This document shows, piece after piece, positions 54,135-63,386 of a stretch of 64,000 nt of DNA (position 1 is its first letter; each line of letters begins with the position of its first letter). Source of the DNA: Bifidobacterium simiiventris (GTDB lineage Bacteria; Actinomycetota; Actinomycetes; Actinomycetales; Bifidobacteriaceae); the NCBI RefSeq assembly GCF_019331715.1, contig NZ_JAHBBG010000001.1, positions 310,001 to 374,000 of the forward strand, in the 5' to 3' direction. The position numbers were made by a program, and so were the translations under genes. The notes under the pieces are model-generated. The model saw only the letters and a list, made by a program, of their open reading frames with translations. It was not told the origin of the DNA and did not search any database.

Positions 54135-55505
54135 TTACTCCCCTTCGTGAAGGATTTTGCGGATCTTCTCCAGTCTCAGCTTCACCTCATGCTCATAGCC
54201 ACGGTCGTTGGGATGATAGTATTCCCGCCCGCGCAGCTCCTCGGGCAGGTATTCCTGCGGGGCGACCGCGCCGGGCCAATCGTGCGCGTACTTGTAGCCT
54301 TCGTGGTTGCCCCACTCCTTCATGAGCTTGGTGGGCGCGTTTCTCAAATACAGCGGCACCTGGCCGATCAGCCCGGCATCCACATCAGCGAGCGCGGCGT
54401 TGATCGCGTTGTAGCTGGCGTTGGATTTCGGCGCGGTGGCCACGGCGATGGTCGCCTCGGCGAGGATGATGCGCGCTTCGGGCATGCCGATCATCGCGAC
54501 GGCCTGCGCGGCGGCGACCGTGACTTGCAGGATCTGCGGCGCGGCCATGCCGACCTCCTCGGCGGCCGCGATCATGATGCGCCGGGCAATGAAGCGCGGG
54601 TCCTCCCCCGCCCGCAACATGCGCGCAAGATAGTGGATGGCCGCATCCGGGTCGGAGCCGCGCATCGATTTGATGAACGCGGAGATCACGTCGTAATGGT
54701 CGTCGCCGTCCTTGTCGTAACGCACGGTCGCCACGTCCATCACCTTGCTGACGATGTCGGGCGTGATGATCGGACGGCGCGCGCCCTTCTTGCGTTCCTG
54801 GTCTCCGGTGGCAGCGCCCGCCGCGGCCTCGAGGATCGTCAGCGTCTTGCGCGCGTCCCCGCCGGCAAGGCGCACGATCTCGTCGACCGCCTCGTCGGTG
54901 ATCTTCACCTCGCCCTTGAGCCCGCGCTCGTCTTCGACGGCACGGGTGATGAGCAGTTTCAGATCATCCGGCTCGAGCGATTCGAGCTTGACGACGACCG
55001 ACCGGCTGAGTAGCGGCTTGATGACCGAGAAGCTCGGATTCTCGGTGGTGGCGGCGATGAACGTCACGTCACGGTTCTCAACGCTGGGCAGCAACGCATC
55101 CTGCTGGGATTTGGAAAAGCGGTGCACCTCGTCGATGAACAGCACCGTCTCCTTGCCTTCGGCGACCAGACGGTGCCGGGCACGGGCAAGCACATCTCGC
55201 ACGTCCTTGACGCCGGAGGTGACGGCCGATAACTCCTCGAACGCACGGCCGGATTGCTTGGCCACGATATACGCCAACGTGGTCTTGCCCACGCCGGGAG
55301 GCCCGAACAGGATGATCGAACTGGGAGCGGTCAGAGACCCGCGCGAAGCGGGATTGGCTAGACGACGCAACGGACTGCCCTCGCCGAGCACCTGCGATTG
55401 CCCCACCACCTCGTCGATGGTGTTCGGCCGCATGCGCACCGCCAGCGGGCGCGTCATCGCCTCGTCGCCGCCGGCACTCGCCTCAAACAGATCGTTGTCG
55501 CTCAT
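54135..55505 (-). CDS. rarA: Replication-associated recombination AAA+ ATPase
   Basis: RarA (MgsA) acts at stalled replication forks. In the 456-residue product, LAVRMRPNTIDEVVGQ leads into Walker A GPPGVGKTT (68-76) and Walker B FIDEVHRF (Asp125/Glu126). Sensor 1 is IAATTENPSFS, and a C-terminal MgsA-type tetramerisation domain begins near VRYDKDGDDHYDVISAFIKS. The end, ELRGREYYHPNDRGYE, is a family hallmark. The start at 55505 (MSDNDLFEAS) follows GGTGGA; the ATG at 55535 falls inside the upstream operator. A LexA-type dyad 20 bases upstream suggests SOS control. Confidence 0.94.
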   Translation of the reverse strand: MSDNDLFEASAGGDEAMTRPLAVRMRPNTIDEVVGQSQVLGEGSPLRRLANPASRGSLTAPSSIILFGPPGVGKTTLAYIVAKQSGRAFEELSAVTSGVKDVRDVLARARHRLVAEGKETVLFIDEVHRFSKSQQDALLPSVENRDVTFIAATTENPSFSVIKPLLSRSVVVKLESLEPDDLKLLITRAVEDERGLKGEVKITDEAVDEIVRLAGGDARKTLTILEAAAGAATGDQERKKGARRPIITPDIVSKVMDVATVRYDKDGDDHYDVISAFIKSMRGSDPDAAIHYLARMLRAGEDPRFIARRIMIAAAEEVGMAAPQILQVTVAAAQAVAMIGMPEARIILAEATIAVATAPKSNASYNAINAALADVDAGLIGQVPLYLRNAPTKLMKEWGNHEGYKYAHDWPGAVAPQEYLPEELRGREYYHPNDRGYEHEVKLRLEKIRKILHEGE

Positions 55506-55524
55506 GCAGTCCACCATACCCCAA

Positions 55525-55546
55525 GACTCGAACATTCGTTCGAGTC
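55525..55546 (-). promoter_or_regulatory. LexA-type SOS box upstream of rarA
   Basis: GACTCGAAC and GTTCGAGTC are perfect arms around ATTC, giving the Gram-positive consensus CGAAC-N4-GTTCG inside a longer 22-base dyad, 20 bases before the rarA start. Position and match fit a LexA operator. The same site was not seen at other genes here. Confidence 0.72.
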
Positions 55547-55575
55547 GGAGTGTTTGGCGGTGTACCCGTGGTCGA

Positions 55576-57672
55576 TCACTCGCCTGCGGTGGCGTCCGAC
55601 TGCGTTGCGGTGCCGGCGTTCGTGTCACCGGATGCCGTGCCGGATTCCTGACCAGCCGTGCCGTTCGCCGTTCCTTCGGTGGTTCCGGTGCCCGAACCGG
55701 AGCCGCCGGCGCCGTTCTCGGTACCACCTTCCGCGCCGGTGCCGCCGTTTTCGCCGGCACTTCCGGTGGCTCCCGAATCGGTGCCGGGAGTCGTGGTCGT
55801 GCCGGAACCGGTGTTGCCGTTGCTGCCCGTGTTGCCGGCATTGCCCGAGTTGGTGGCGCCGCCATTGCTCTCGGATCCGGAGTCGCCGCTACCGGTGTTG
55901 GCGTTGTTGTTGGCGTTACTGTTGGCGTTGTTGTTCGCGCTGCCGCCGTTGCTTGAATTGTTCGAATTGCCGGCGCTGCCGGAGTTCGTGGTGCCGCCGG
56001 CGTTGCCGGTGTTGGCGTTCTGCTGCGTCTGGGACTGCTGGGACTGTTGCTGCTGTTGCGCCTGCTGCTGGGCTTGCTGCTGCGCCTGCGCGGCCGCCTG
56101 CTGGTCCGCCTGTGTCTGCGCGGAGGCGTTCACGTCGTCGCTGGCCGTCTGCAGCGCCTTGAGCGCCGCTTCCAGCTCCTTGACGGTCGGCTTGTCCTTC
56201 TTGAGCAGGTCGCTCGCCGATGTGATCGCCGTCTGCAGCGTTTCACGCGTTGTTTCATCCGCCACGGCACCGAGCGTGTTGTCAAGCAGCGTCTGCGCGT
56301 CGGTCACGGCGGCGTCCAACTTCTTCTTGGCTGCGTCGCGTTCCTCATCGGTCTTCTTCGTCTGGCTCTCCGTCACCGCGTCGGCGGCCTTGGTCAACGA
56401 CGTCGCCAGCTCTTTCACCTTGTCGGTCGCATCGTTGACGGCGGCGGTCTGCTTGGTCAGATCGTCCACGCTGGCATCGGTGCCGCATTCGCTGACAGCC
56501 GAGAGGTTCTTCGCGTTGCTGACGACGGTCTTCAGCGTCTCGACGGTCGTCTTGTCAACGACTTGGCTGGCAGTGACCTTCTGCGTGACGACGGTGTCGT
56601 TGAGTGCAGACTGTAACGCGTCGGCCGCGTCCTGGTACTTCTGGTACGCGCTCTGGCATGCGGCCAGCTTGGACGCCTGCGTCTGGTCGGATTGGCGACC
56701 GTTCCATACATGCGCGCCGCCGATGGCCAGCGCGATGACCGCGACGAGCGCGACACCGCAGATTGCGATCATCTTCGGATTGAATCGGCCGGACGCGGCT
56801 GCGGCGGCCGTTCCCCCGACGTTCCCCGCATGTTCCGCGGCGCCGGAGGAAGCGCCTGCGCCCGTCGCGGCGCCCTGCGGAGGCATGATCGGCCCTGTCT
56901 GCGAGATGCCGGAAAAGTCCTCGGCGCCGGCGTCGACCACGTTGCTGCTGCCGATGATGTCGGCCGGCGCGCCCGGTACGGCGTCATCGCCCGGCAGCGC
57001 CGGATTCAGCGGCAATGCCTGGGTCATGGGCGGATTCGGCACCGGCGGGGTCGGCGGCATCACTTTGGTCTGACCGTCGTCGACGGCACCGGCCGCGATG
57101 GTCGACGGATCGCCGATCACCATCGTCGGCGCCTCATCGAGGGCCGTCTCCTGACCGGCACCGGCCGTTCTGCCGGGCTTCATCACATTGTCGGTCGTCG
57201 CAGCCGGCATCACGCGGGTCTCGCCGTCGTCCGCCGCGTTTGCGGCATCCGCGGCATCCGCGGCATCCGACGCATTCCGCGCACTATTCGCCGCATCATC
57301 GGATCCGTCGGCACCGTCCACGCCGATCGGCTCCAGTACGGGCTTCACGTCATCGTCCACCGTCCACTGGCCGCCGATCGGGGGAATCGAAATCGTCGGA
57401 ATGTCGGTCGGCACGTCGTCGTTCGGTAGTAACGATGTCGGCGCATCGTCGGACAGCACGCTGGGCACCGCCACCGATCCTGTCTCAATCGACGGAAAGC
57501 TGAAATCCACCACCGTTTCAGGCTCTTCGGGTTCCTTCGACACGTCGAACGACAGATCCGCCTTGTCCAGGCCGCTCGTACCATCAACGGCCGGGTTCAC
57601 CACACCGTTCCCATCCGTCTTCACGCCGGCGTTCTCGTCGTCCCCCGCCGGATTCACCACATCGTTTGCCAC
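55576..57672 (-). CDS. Membrane-anchored coiled-coil protein with low-complexity ends
   Basis: This is a 698-residue protein of unknown function. Residues 1-298 have no signal peptide and are acidic and Pro-rich, with three similar sites: GETRVMP, APTMVIG and GQTKVMP. A single membrane helix spans 301-321. After it, a helical region (about 330-545) with FIVAR-like spacing is followed by a Gln-rich stretch and a 150-residue tail of Asn/Gly/Ser/Thr. Topology is therefore cytoplasmic N-terminus and external C-terminus. The T-[RK]-V-M-P sites resemble Ser/Thr-kinase phosphorylation or FHA-recognition motifs, but no kinase gene is nearby. It starts with GTG at 57672, with AAGGA nine bases upstream. 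There is no LPXTG motif. Confidence 0.78.
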   Translation of the reverse strand: MANDVVNPAGDDENAGVKTDGNGVVNPAVDGTSGLDKADLSFDVSKEPEEPETVVDFSFPSIETGSVAVPSVLSDDAPTSLLPNDDVPTDIPTISIPPIGGQWTVDDDVKPVLEPIGVDGADGSDDAANSARNASDAADAADAANAADDGETRVMPAATTDNVMKPGRTAGAGQETALDEAPTMVIGDPSTIAAGAVDDGQTKVMPPTPPVPNPPMTQALPLNPALPGDDAVPGAPADIIGSSNVVDAGAEDFSGISQTGPIMPPQGAATGAGASSGAAEHAGNVGGTAAAAASGRFNPKMIAICGVALVAVIALAIGGAHVWNGRQSDQTQASKLAACQSAYQKYQDAADALQSALNDTVVTQKVTASQVVDKTTVETLKTVVSNAKNLSAVSECGTDASVDDLTKQTAAVNDATDKVKELATSLTKAADAVTESQTKKTDEERDAAKKKLDAAVTDAQTLLDNTLGAVADETTRETLQTAITSASDLLKKDKPTVKELEAALKALQTASDDVNASAQTQADQQAAAQAQQQAQQQAQQQQQSQQSQTQQNANTGNAGGTTNSGSAGNSNNSSNGGSANNNANSNANNNANTGSGDSGSESNGGATNSGNAGNTGSNGNTGSGTTTTPGTDSGATGSAGENGGTGAEGGTENGAGGSGSGTGTTEGTANGTAGQESGTASGDTNAGTATQSDATAGE

Positions 57673-58040
57673 TGTTGTTCGTCCTTACTCGCTGCCGTGA
57701 CCGACTACACTCGTGGTTCATCATAATAGGGGGCGTGCAACAAGTCGGCCCGTTCGCTCGCGGATCGGCGCACGGGCCGCATTCCGCGCCACGCATCGGC
57801 CCGCGTATGCCACAGGCCGTCTCAGACAACGCTCAGGAAACGTTCACGAACATCGTACCGACCGGGCAGGTTCGATCCAGTCACGATCCAGCCCGCTGCC
57901 ACGATGACGCGGTTTCATAACGGTATCGGATCGCCCAAGTTCGATCCGCAAGGAAAGCACAAGACCATCAACCAAACGGAACCGCGCCGGACGCGCCCGT
58001 CCAGACGGACGCCCGCACGGCACCCGCGCAAAGGATCATC
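57673..58040. other. 368-bp divergent intergenic region
   Basis: This lies between the divergent coiled-coil protein and ABC permease genes and must hold both promoters. I see no open frame with a ribosome site and no strong dyad. GTTCGATCC occurs twice (about 57869 and 57939), which may be chance. Confidence 0.5.
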
Positions 58041-59843
58041 ATGTTCGTAGTGAAAAACGCATGGCGAAACGTCATACGCAACAAGGGGCGCAATATCCTG
58101 ATCGCCATCATCGTCGCGATCATCGCGGCGGCGGCCACCATCGGTCTGGCCATCCGTCAAGCCGCGGTGACCGCGCGCGAGACCGGCCTCGAGAACACCA
58201 CCATCACCGCGCAGATCAGCTTCGACCGCAGCAAGGCGATCAGCGAGATGCGCGAGTCGTCCAGCCCGTCCGACTCCGACTCGTCCGACAGTTCCGACTC
58301 CGACTCATCGTCCTCGTCCGGCTCCAAGCCGGACTTCGACGCGATGCGCGAAGCCATGAGCGACAAGCAGCTTTCGCTGTCCGACTACGAAAAGTACGCG
58401 AAAGCATCCAGCGCGGTGAAGTCGACGTACTACACCGAGACCGCGGGATTGGCCGAAACCGACGACGTGCAGCCGGTCGAGGACTCCACGTCGTCGTCCA
58501 GCTCGTCCTCCTCGTCCTCATCATCATCCGATTCGTCCGATTCCAACAGCGACTCCAACGACGACAATAAGCAGTCCGGCGACGGCCAGCAGGGCCAGCC
58601 CGGCGGTGATATGGGCGGCGGCATGGGCGGCATGACCATGACCTCCGGCGACTTCTCGCTCGTCGGCTTCTCCTCCGACGAGGCCGTGGCCAACGCCGAG
58701 AACGGCACGTTCACCATGAGCGACGGCGAGGTGTTCGGCTACGACTCCGATTCGGACGGCGACGTGATCATCTCCAAGGAACTCGCCGACTTCAACAACC
58801 TCAAGGTCGGCGACACGTTCACGCTCGAGAACACGAGCGACGAGGACACCACCTACACGTTCACCATCGTCGGCATCTACGAGAACAGCACCGAGTCGTC
58901 CAACCAGATGGGCGGGCCGATGGGCTCGACCGCATCCGACCCGGCGAACGCGATCTACACGTCCGTCTCCACGCTGAAGTCGCTCGGCCTCGACTCCGAC
59001 TCGACGACCTCCTCCACCGATTCGAACGGCAACACGACCGAGACCGCGGCCGCGCAGCTCAACTACACGTACGTGTTCTCCAGCAAGGACGACTACGAGC
59101 AGTTCGTCTCCGACGCTGAGAAGGCCGGCCTGAGCGACGACTACACCGTCTCCTCCGCCGACGTGGAACAGTACGAGTCCAGCCTCGTGCCGCTCGATAA
59201 CCTCGCGCAGTTCGCGCTGACGTTGCTGTGGATCGTGCTCGGCGTGGGCGCGGTGGTGCTCGTGGTGCTCACCCTGTTCAACGTGCGCGAACGCAAGTAC
59301 GAGGTCGGCGTGTTGACGGCGATCGGCGTGAAGAAGGTCAAGGTGGCCGCGCAGTTCACGTTCGAGCTGCTCGTGGTCACGATGATCGGCCTGGCGCTTG
59401 GCGCGGCGGGCGGTGCGATCGCCTCGGTGCCGGTGTCGAACCAGCTGCTGGCCGCGCAAGTCGAACAGCAGGAGTCTCAGGCGTCCAGCCAGAACGCGCA
59501 ATTCGGCCGCGACATGCAGGGGCCGGGTGCGCCGGGCGGCTCGTCATCCAGCTCTTCTGATTCGTCCGACTCCGATTCGTCCAGCAACAGCTCGTCGTCT
59601 GACAGCTCGTCGTCCACCGAGTCGAACTCGAACAACGCGCCGAGCCAGCCGAGCGGCAACGGCCCGCGCGGCATGATGGGCCAGGCCGTGAACTACGTCT
59701 CCAGCGTGAACGCGACCGTGAACCTCAAGATCGTCGGCCAGCTCCTGCTCATCGGCCTCGGACTGACCCTGGTCGCGGCGCTCGTCGCCGTCGTGTTCGT
59801 CATGCGCTACGAGCCGCTGCAAATCCTCGCGGACCGCTCGTAA
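58041..59843 (+). CDS. MacB/FtsX-type ABC transporter permease with Ser/Asp-rich external domain
   Basis: This is a 600-residue permease. It has TM1 at about 19-39, a large external domain (about 40-385), TM2 and TM3 at about 391-415 and 437-460, and TM4 at about 567-590, the type VII (MacB-like) layout. Between TM2 and TM3, NVRERKYEVGVLTAIGVKK is the FtsX-family coupling helix. The external domain contains two very Ser/Asp-rich runs (about 73-95 and 151-180). A third Ser-rich run (about 498-525) lies between TM3 and TM4. AAAGGA is five bases before the ATG. It pairs with the ATPase encoded 71 bases downstream. Substrate unknown. Confidence 0.87.
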   Translation: MFVVKNAWRNVIRNKGRNILIAIIVAIIAAAATIGLAIRQAAVTARETGLENTTITAQISFDRSKAISEMRESSSPSDSDSSDSSDSDSSSSSGSKPDFDAMREAMSDKQLSLSDYEKYAKASSAVKSTYYTETAGLAETDDVQPVEDSTSSSSSSSSSSSSSDSSDSNSDSNDDNKQSGDGQQGQPGGDMGGGMGGMTMTSGDFSLVGFSSDEAVANAENGTFTMSDGEVFGYDSDSDGDVIISKELADFNNLKVGDTFTLENTSDEDTTYTFTIVGIYENSTESSNQMGGPMGSTASDPANAIYTSVSTLKSLGLDSDSTTSSTDSNGNTTETAAAQLNYTYVFSSKDDYEQFVSDAEKAGLSDDYTVSSADVEQYESSLVPLDNLAQFALTLLWIVLGVGAVVLVVLTLFNVRERKYEVGVLTAIGVKKVKVAAQFTFELLVVTMIGLALGAAGGAIASVPVSNQLLAAQVEQQESQASSQNAQFGRDMQGPGAPGGSSSSSSDSSDSDSSSNSSSSDSSSSTESNSNNAPSQPSGNGPRGMMGQAVNYVSSVNATVNLKIVGQLLLIGLGLTLVAALVAVVFVMRYEPLQILADRS

Positions 59844-59853
59844 TCACCGGCCC

Positions 59854-59882
59854 ATGGCTCCCCTCCCGCCGAGGGGAGCCAT
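59854..59882 (+). other. Intra-operon hairpin between permease and ATPase genes
   Basis: Perfect 12-base arms, ATGGCTCCCCTC and GAGGGGAGCCAT, surround a five-base loop. It lies 10 bases after the permease stop and 32 before the ATPase start. It could be a partial terminator or a processing and stability element that sets the ATPase:permease ratio. No U-run follows. Confidence 0.7.
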
Positions 59883-59914
59883 CCATCACACTTCATCGCA
59901 CAAGGACTTTCATC

Positions 59915-60589
59915 ATGACCGAACCAACCCCTATTCTCGAACTCGACAACGTCAGCTACTCGTACACCAAAGGCGGCAAGAAGGTGCTGAACAACATCAG
60001 CCACACCTTCCGCACCGGCGAGGTGTATTCGATCACCGGCCCGTCCGGCGCGGGCAAGACCACGATGCTCTCGCTCATCTCGGGCCTGACCTCCCCCACC
60101 GGCGGCAAGGTCGTCTACAACGGCAAGGACCTCGCCAAGCAGGACCGCTACGACTACCGCAGCCACGACATCGGCGTGATCTTCCAGAGCTTCAACCTGC
60201 TGCCGCAGCTGACGGTGGCGGAGAACATCATCCTGTCGATGGACGCTTCGGGCAAGACGTTCGACAAGCCGAAGAAGGACATCGCGGTGCAGCTGCTCGA
60301 ACAGGTGCACCTGCCGGCCGAATACGCGAACGAGCGTATCCTGCACCTGTCGGGCGGCGAACAGCAGCGCGTGGCAATCGCACGGGCGCTAAGCTACGAT
60401 CCGAAGGTCGTGGTGGCGGACGAGCCGACCGGCAACCTCGACATGGCCACGCAGGACGACATCATGTCGATCTTCCGGTCGCTGGCCCACGACGAGGACC
60501 GCTGCGTGATCATCGTGACGCACAGCCCTGAAGTGGCCGCCGCCTCCGACGAGGTCTTCGAGCTGGCCCCGCTGCGCCGTCATCGCTGA
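59915..60589 (+). CDS. ABC transporter ATP-binding protein (MacB/LolD type)
   Basis: This is a 224-residue ATPase with Walker A GPSGAGKTT (about 43-51), Q-loop VIFQSFNLLPQLT, signature LSGGEQQR, Walker B VVVADEPTGNLD and switch histidine in IVTHSPEVA. The NLD after Walker B and the overall length are typical of MacB/LolD-type proteins. It energises the permease encoded just upstream. Such pairs export peptides, lipids or antibiotics or sense them. There is no two-component system alongside. A strong bidirectional terminator follows. Confidence 0.94.
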   Translation: MTEPTPILELDNVSYSYTKGGKKVLNNISHTFRTGEVYSITGPSGAGKTTMLSLISGLTSPTGGKVVYNGKDLAKQDRYDYRSHDIGVIFQSFNLLPQLTVAENIILSMDASGKTFDKPKKDIAVQLLEQVHLPAEYANERILHLSGGEQQRVAIARALSYDPKVVVADEPTGNLDMATQDDIMSIFRSLAHDEDRCVIIVTHSPEVAAASDEVFELAPLRRHR

Positions 60590-60610
60590 CCGGGTTTCGT
60601 GATGCATGAC

Positions 60611-60652
60611 GAGAAACTCCCCGCGAGTATACGCTCTCGCGGGGAGTTTCTC
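60611..60652. terminator. Bidirectional terminator between convergent ABC genes
   Basis: Perfect 17-base arms, GAGAAACTCCCCGCGAG and CTCGCGGGGAGTTTCTC, surround an eight-base loop, 21 bases after the ATPase stop and 37 before the convergent ECF fusion stop. The AAA and TTT within the stem ends give short U-rich sides in both directions. Confidence 0.8.
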
Positions 60653-60689
60653 ATCATGACGGCGACGGCAGGCTGACGATGCGAACCGA

Positions 60690-63386
60690 TTATGAGAGCA
60701 GCGGCTGGTTCCAGAAGCCGGTCTTGATGGCGACCGCCAGCGCGAACACCGGCACGACCACGGCGATCACATAGCCGACCGCATCAATGCCATGCAAACG
60801 GGAAACACGAGCCTGCGAGCGAGGCCGGTCGGAGCCGAAACCGCGGGCCTCCATCGCGGTGGCGAGCTTGGTGGCACGGCGAATCGAGAGCACCAGGAGG
60901 CCGAACGCCTGCGCCATCGCGCGTTTGACCGCGCCTTCGTCGCCGAGGCCGCGCGAACGGCGCGACAGACCGAGCGCACGCCAGTCATCCTGCAGGAGGG
61001 TGAACATGCGCATGCCGGCCAGACCGCCGTACACGAATCGGGACGGCAGATGCACGAGCTGGACGAGTCCGTCGGCCAGATCGGTCGGGTCGAGGCCGAG
61101 AATGAGGATGACCGATGGCATGGCGATGGCGAGCACGCGCAGGAACATCGCGCAGCCGAGGTACAGGGAGCCTTGCGTGACGTGGATGACGCCGAGCTGG
61201 AGGTAGCTCGCGCCGGACGCCTGGCCGTACAGCACGATGGAGATGAACGCGCCGGCAGCGCCCACCCAGATCGGCCAGGTCTTGCGGCAGACGGCGAGCG
61301 GGTTCACGCCGCCGATCCACAGCAGGATGAATTCGAGGCCGAGCGCGATGGACGCGCTTACCACGTCGAGGCTGAAGAACATGGGGATGCACATGATCAG
61401 ACCCATCGCGAAGCGGGTGACCGGGTTGAGTCTGGAGACGAACCATGACGGCGACGCCGGTTTGGCCGCCTCCACGCGTTCGGTCGTCGGCGTGACGTGC
61501 ACGGTCGCGACGATGTCTCCGTCATGGGAGTCCGCCCCATCCACGTCATTCCGGCCGGAGCCGGCCTCACTCATGTCATTTCGACCGGAGCGAAGCGGAG
61601 CGGAGAAATCTTTCCGGACGCCATCACGCGAAAGAAGATTTCTCGACTCGCTCCGCTCGCTCGAAATGACAGGGTGAGGACCATGCTCGCTCGAAATGAC
61701 AGGGTGAGGGCCATGTTCGCTCGAAATGACAGGACGGGAGCCATGCTCGCTCGAGACGCCAGCGCGCAGACCGTCCTGTGTGAACATGATGCGGCGGGCG
61801 CCGAGCGCCTCGACGAGCGGTTCGTCGTGCGTGACCATAATGACGGAGGAGCCTTCGTCTCGCGCGATGGCGATGAGCCGCATCATTTCGGTCCATGTGG
61901 CGAAGTCCTGGCCGAACGTGGGTTCGTCCATGATGAGCACGCGCGGCGCGGCGGCTAGCATGGACGCGACCGAAAGCCGTCGTTTTTCGCCGCCCGAGAG
62001 CGTGTACGGGTTGGCCGGCGCGAAGCGGGTCAGGCCGAGCCGGGTGAGCATGTCGTCGGCGATGCGGTTCGCGTCCTCGTCCGTTTTGCCCATCGATGTG
62101 GGGCCGAGCGCCACTTCGGCGCGCACGCTCGCCGTGGCGAACTGGTGCTCCGGTTCCTGGAACACCATGCCGACGCGCCCCAGCAGTTCGCGGCTCTTCC
62201 ATTCGTGCGGGTCGTCGCCGCGCCCGGTCGGCACCATGTCGGCGCTCACACGCACATGCCCGGCGATCGGCGGCAGCAGTCCTGCCAAGGTGAGCGCGAG
62301 CGTGGATTTGCCCGCGCCGTTCGGCCCCATGAGCGCATACACCTCACCGCCGTAGAACTCGAGGTTCACGTGTTCACCGAGCGCCTTGCCACGGCCGAAC
62401 GACAGGTCGTCGGCGCGCAGCACCGGCTCGCCGGCATGTTCGGGGTCGATATGGGATGCCGGGTTCAGCGGCCGCATTGCCCCGTCCGGATCGCGATACT
62501 CAGTGGGGATGCGACGGCCGGGCACCCATGCGCCGCCGGCCGCGAGCACGTCGCCGACCGTGGAGAAGACCTCGTCGGGCGTGCCGTCGGCGATCACGCC
62601 GCCGGTCAGATCGTCCGGATCGGGTTTGCCGAGCACGATCACCCGGTCGATCAGGTCGAGCCATACGTCGATGTGATGTTCGACGACGATCATCGTCTCA
62701 TGCGTGGTTTCGAGCACATGCCGAACCGCGTCGTGTACCTCGCGCACGCCGGCCGGGTCGAGGTTCGCGGTCGGTTCGTCGAGCAGCAGCAGTCCCGGAT
62801 GCATGGCGAGCACGCCGGCGAGCGCGAGTCGCTGGCGTTGGCCGCCCGACATGTGCTGCGTGGATCGGTCGAGCGCAAGATCACCGAGTCCGACGATATC
62901 CAATGATTCGTGCACGCGCTTCCAGATCTCGTCGCGCGGCACGCCGAGGCTTTCGCAGCCGAATGCGGCGTCGTCGCCGACCCGTTCGAGGATGATCTGC
63001 GAATCGGGATCCTGCAATACCAGTCCGGCGCGGCCTCGTGCGGCCCGCGCGTCAAGCCCGTCGACAGTGAGCGTGCCTTCCTCTTCGCCGTCGTCGGCAC
63101 CGCCGAGCACGCCGGCGAGCGCAGCCATCAACGTCGATTTGCCTGCGCCGGACGCGCCGAGCAGCAGCACGCGTTCGCCGGGCCGGATGTCGAAGTCGAC
63201 GTGCCGCAATGCGAAGTCGCGCCGCGTGGTGTGCCGCCATCCCCAGTCGTGAGCGCTGACCGCGGCCGGCGCGATACCGGTTTGCGGAGTCGATGCGATG
63301 GCAGGCATGGTATCGGCCGTGATGTCAGACGCACCGTCGGCCGCGGGATCGTCAGGGGAAGAACCGGTCATCGAATGCTCGACCAT
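60690..63386 (-). CDS. Second ECF transporter ATPase-ATPase-permease fusion
   Basis: This is an 898-residue fusion with the same A-A-T order as the riboflavin-linked one. ATPase 1 (about 45-290) has GASGAGKST (77-85), LQDPDSQ, MSGGQRQR and LLDEP. ATPase 2 (about 320-545) has GPNGAGKST (354-362), FQEPEHQ, LSGGEKRR and IMDEP. The EcfT domain (about 645-898) ends with the EARGFGS coupling motif. The A2-T linker (about 544-613) is encoded by a family A palindromic repeat with tandem VISSEHGPHP-type units. I chose 63386 (MVEHSMTG) with AAAGG nine bases upstream. No S-component gene is adjacent in the window, so the substrate is unknown. Confidence 0.9.
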   Translation of the reverse strand: MVEHSMTGSSPDDPAADGASDITADTMPAIASTPQTGIAPAAVSAHDWGWRHTTRRDFALRHVDFDIRPGERVLLLGASGAGKSTLMAALAGVLGGADDGEEEGTLTVDGLDARAARGRAGLVLQDPDSQIILERVGDDAAFGCESLGVPRDEIWKRVHESLDIVGLGDLALDRSTQHMSGGQRQRLALAGVLAMHPGLLLLDEPTANLDPAGVREVHDAVRHVLETTHETMIVVEHHIDVWLDLIDRVIVLGKPDPDDLTGGVIADGTPDEVFSTVGDVLAAGGAWVPGRRIPTEYRDPDGAMRPLNPASHIDPEHAGEPVLRADDLSFGRGKALGEHVNLEFYGGEVYALMGPNGAGKSTLALTLAGLLPPIAGHVRVSADMVPTGRGDDPHEWKSRELLGRVGMVFQEPEHQFATASVRAEVALGPTSMGKTDEDANRIADDMLTRLGLTRFAPANPYTLSGGEKRRLSVASMLAAAPRVLIMDEPTFGQDFATWTEMMRLIAIARDEGSSVIMVTHDEPLVEALGARRIMFTQDGLRAGVSSEHGSRPVISSEHGPHPVISSEHGPHPVISSERSESRNLLSRDGVRKDFSAPLRSGRNDMSEAGSGRNDVDGADSHDGDIVATVHVTPTTERVEAAKPASPSWFVSRLNPVTRFAMGLIMCIPMFFSLDVVSASIALGLEFILLWIGGVNPLAVCRKTWPIWVGAAGAFISIVLYGQASGASYLQLGVIHVTQGSLYLGCAMFLRVLAIAMPSVILILGLDPTDLADGLVQLVHLPSRFVYGGLAGMRMFTLLQDDWRALGLSRRSRGLGDEGAVKRAMAQAFGLLVLSIRRATKLATAMEARGFGSDRPRSQARVSRLHGIDAVGYVIAVVVPVFALAVAIKTGFWNQPLLS
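61574..61755. repeat. Palindromic repeat family A with tandem end copies inside the second ECF gene
   Basis: A full copy at 61574-61671 (TGTCATTTCGACCGGAGCG to CTCGAAATGACA) is followed by three tandem end units (CGCTCGAAATGACAGG-type, about 61686-61755) spaced 30 bases apart, and preceded by a degenerate unit near 61545. All lie in frame in the linker between ATPase 2 and the EcfT domain. Confidence 0.92.
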
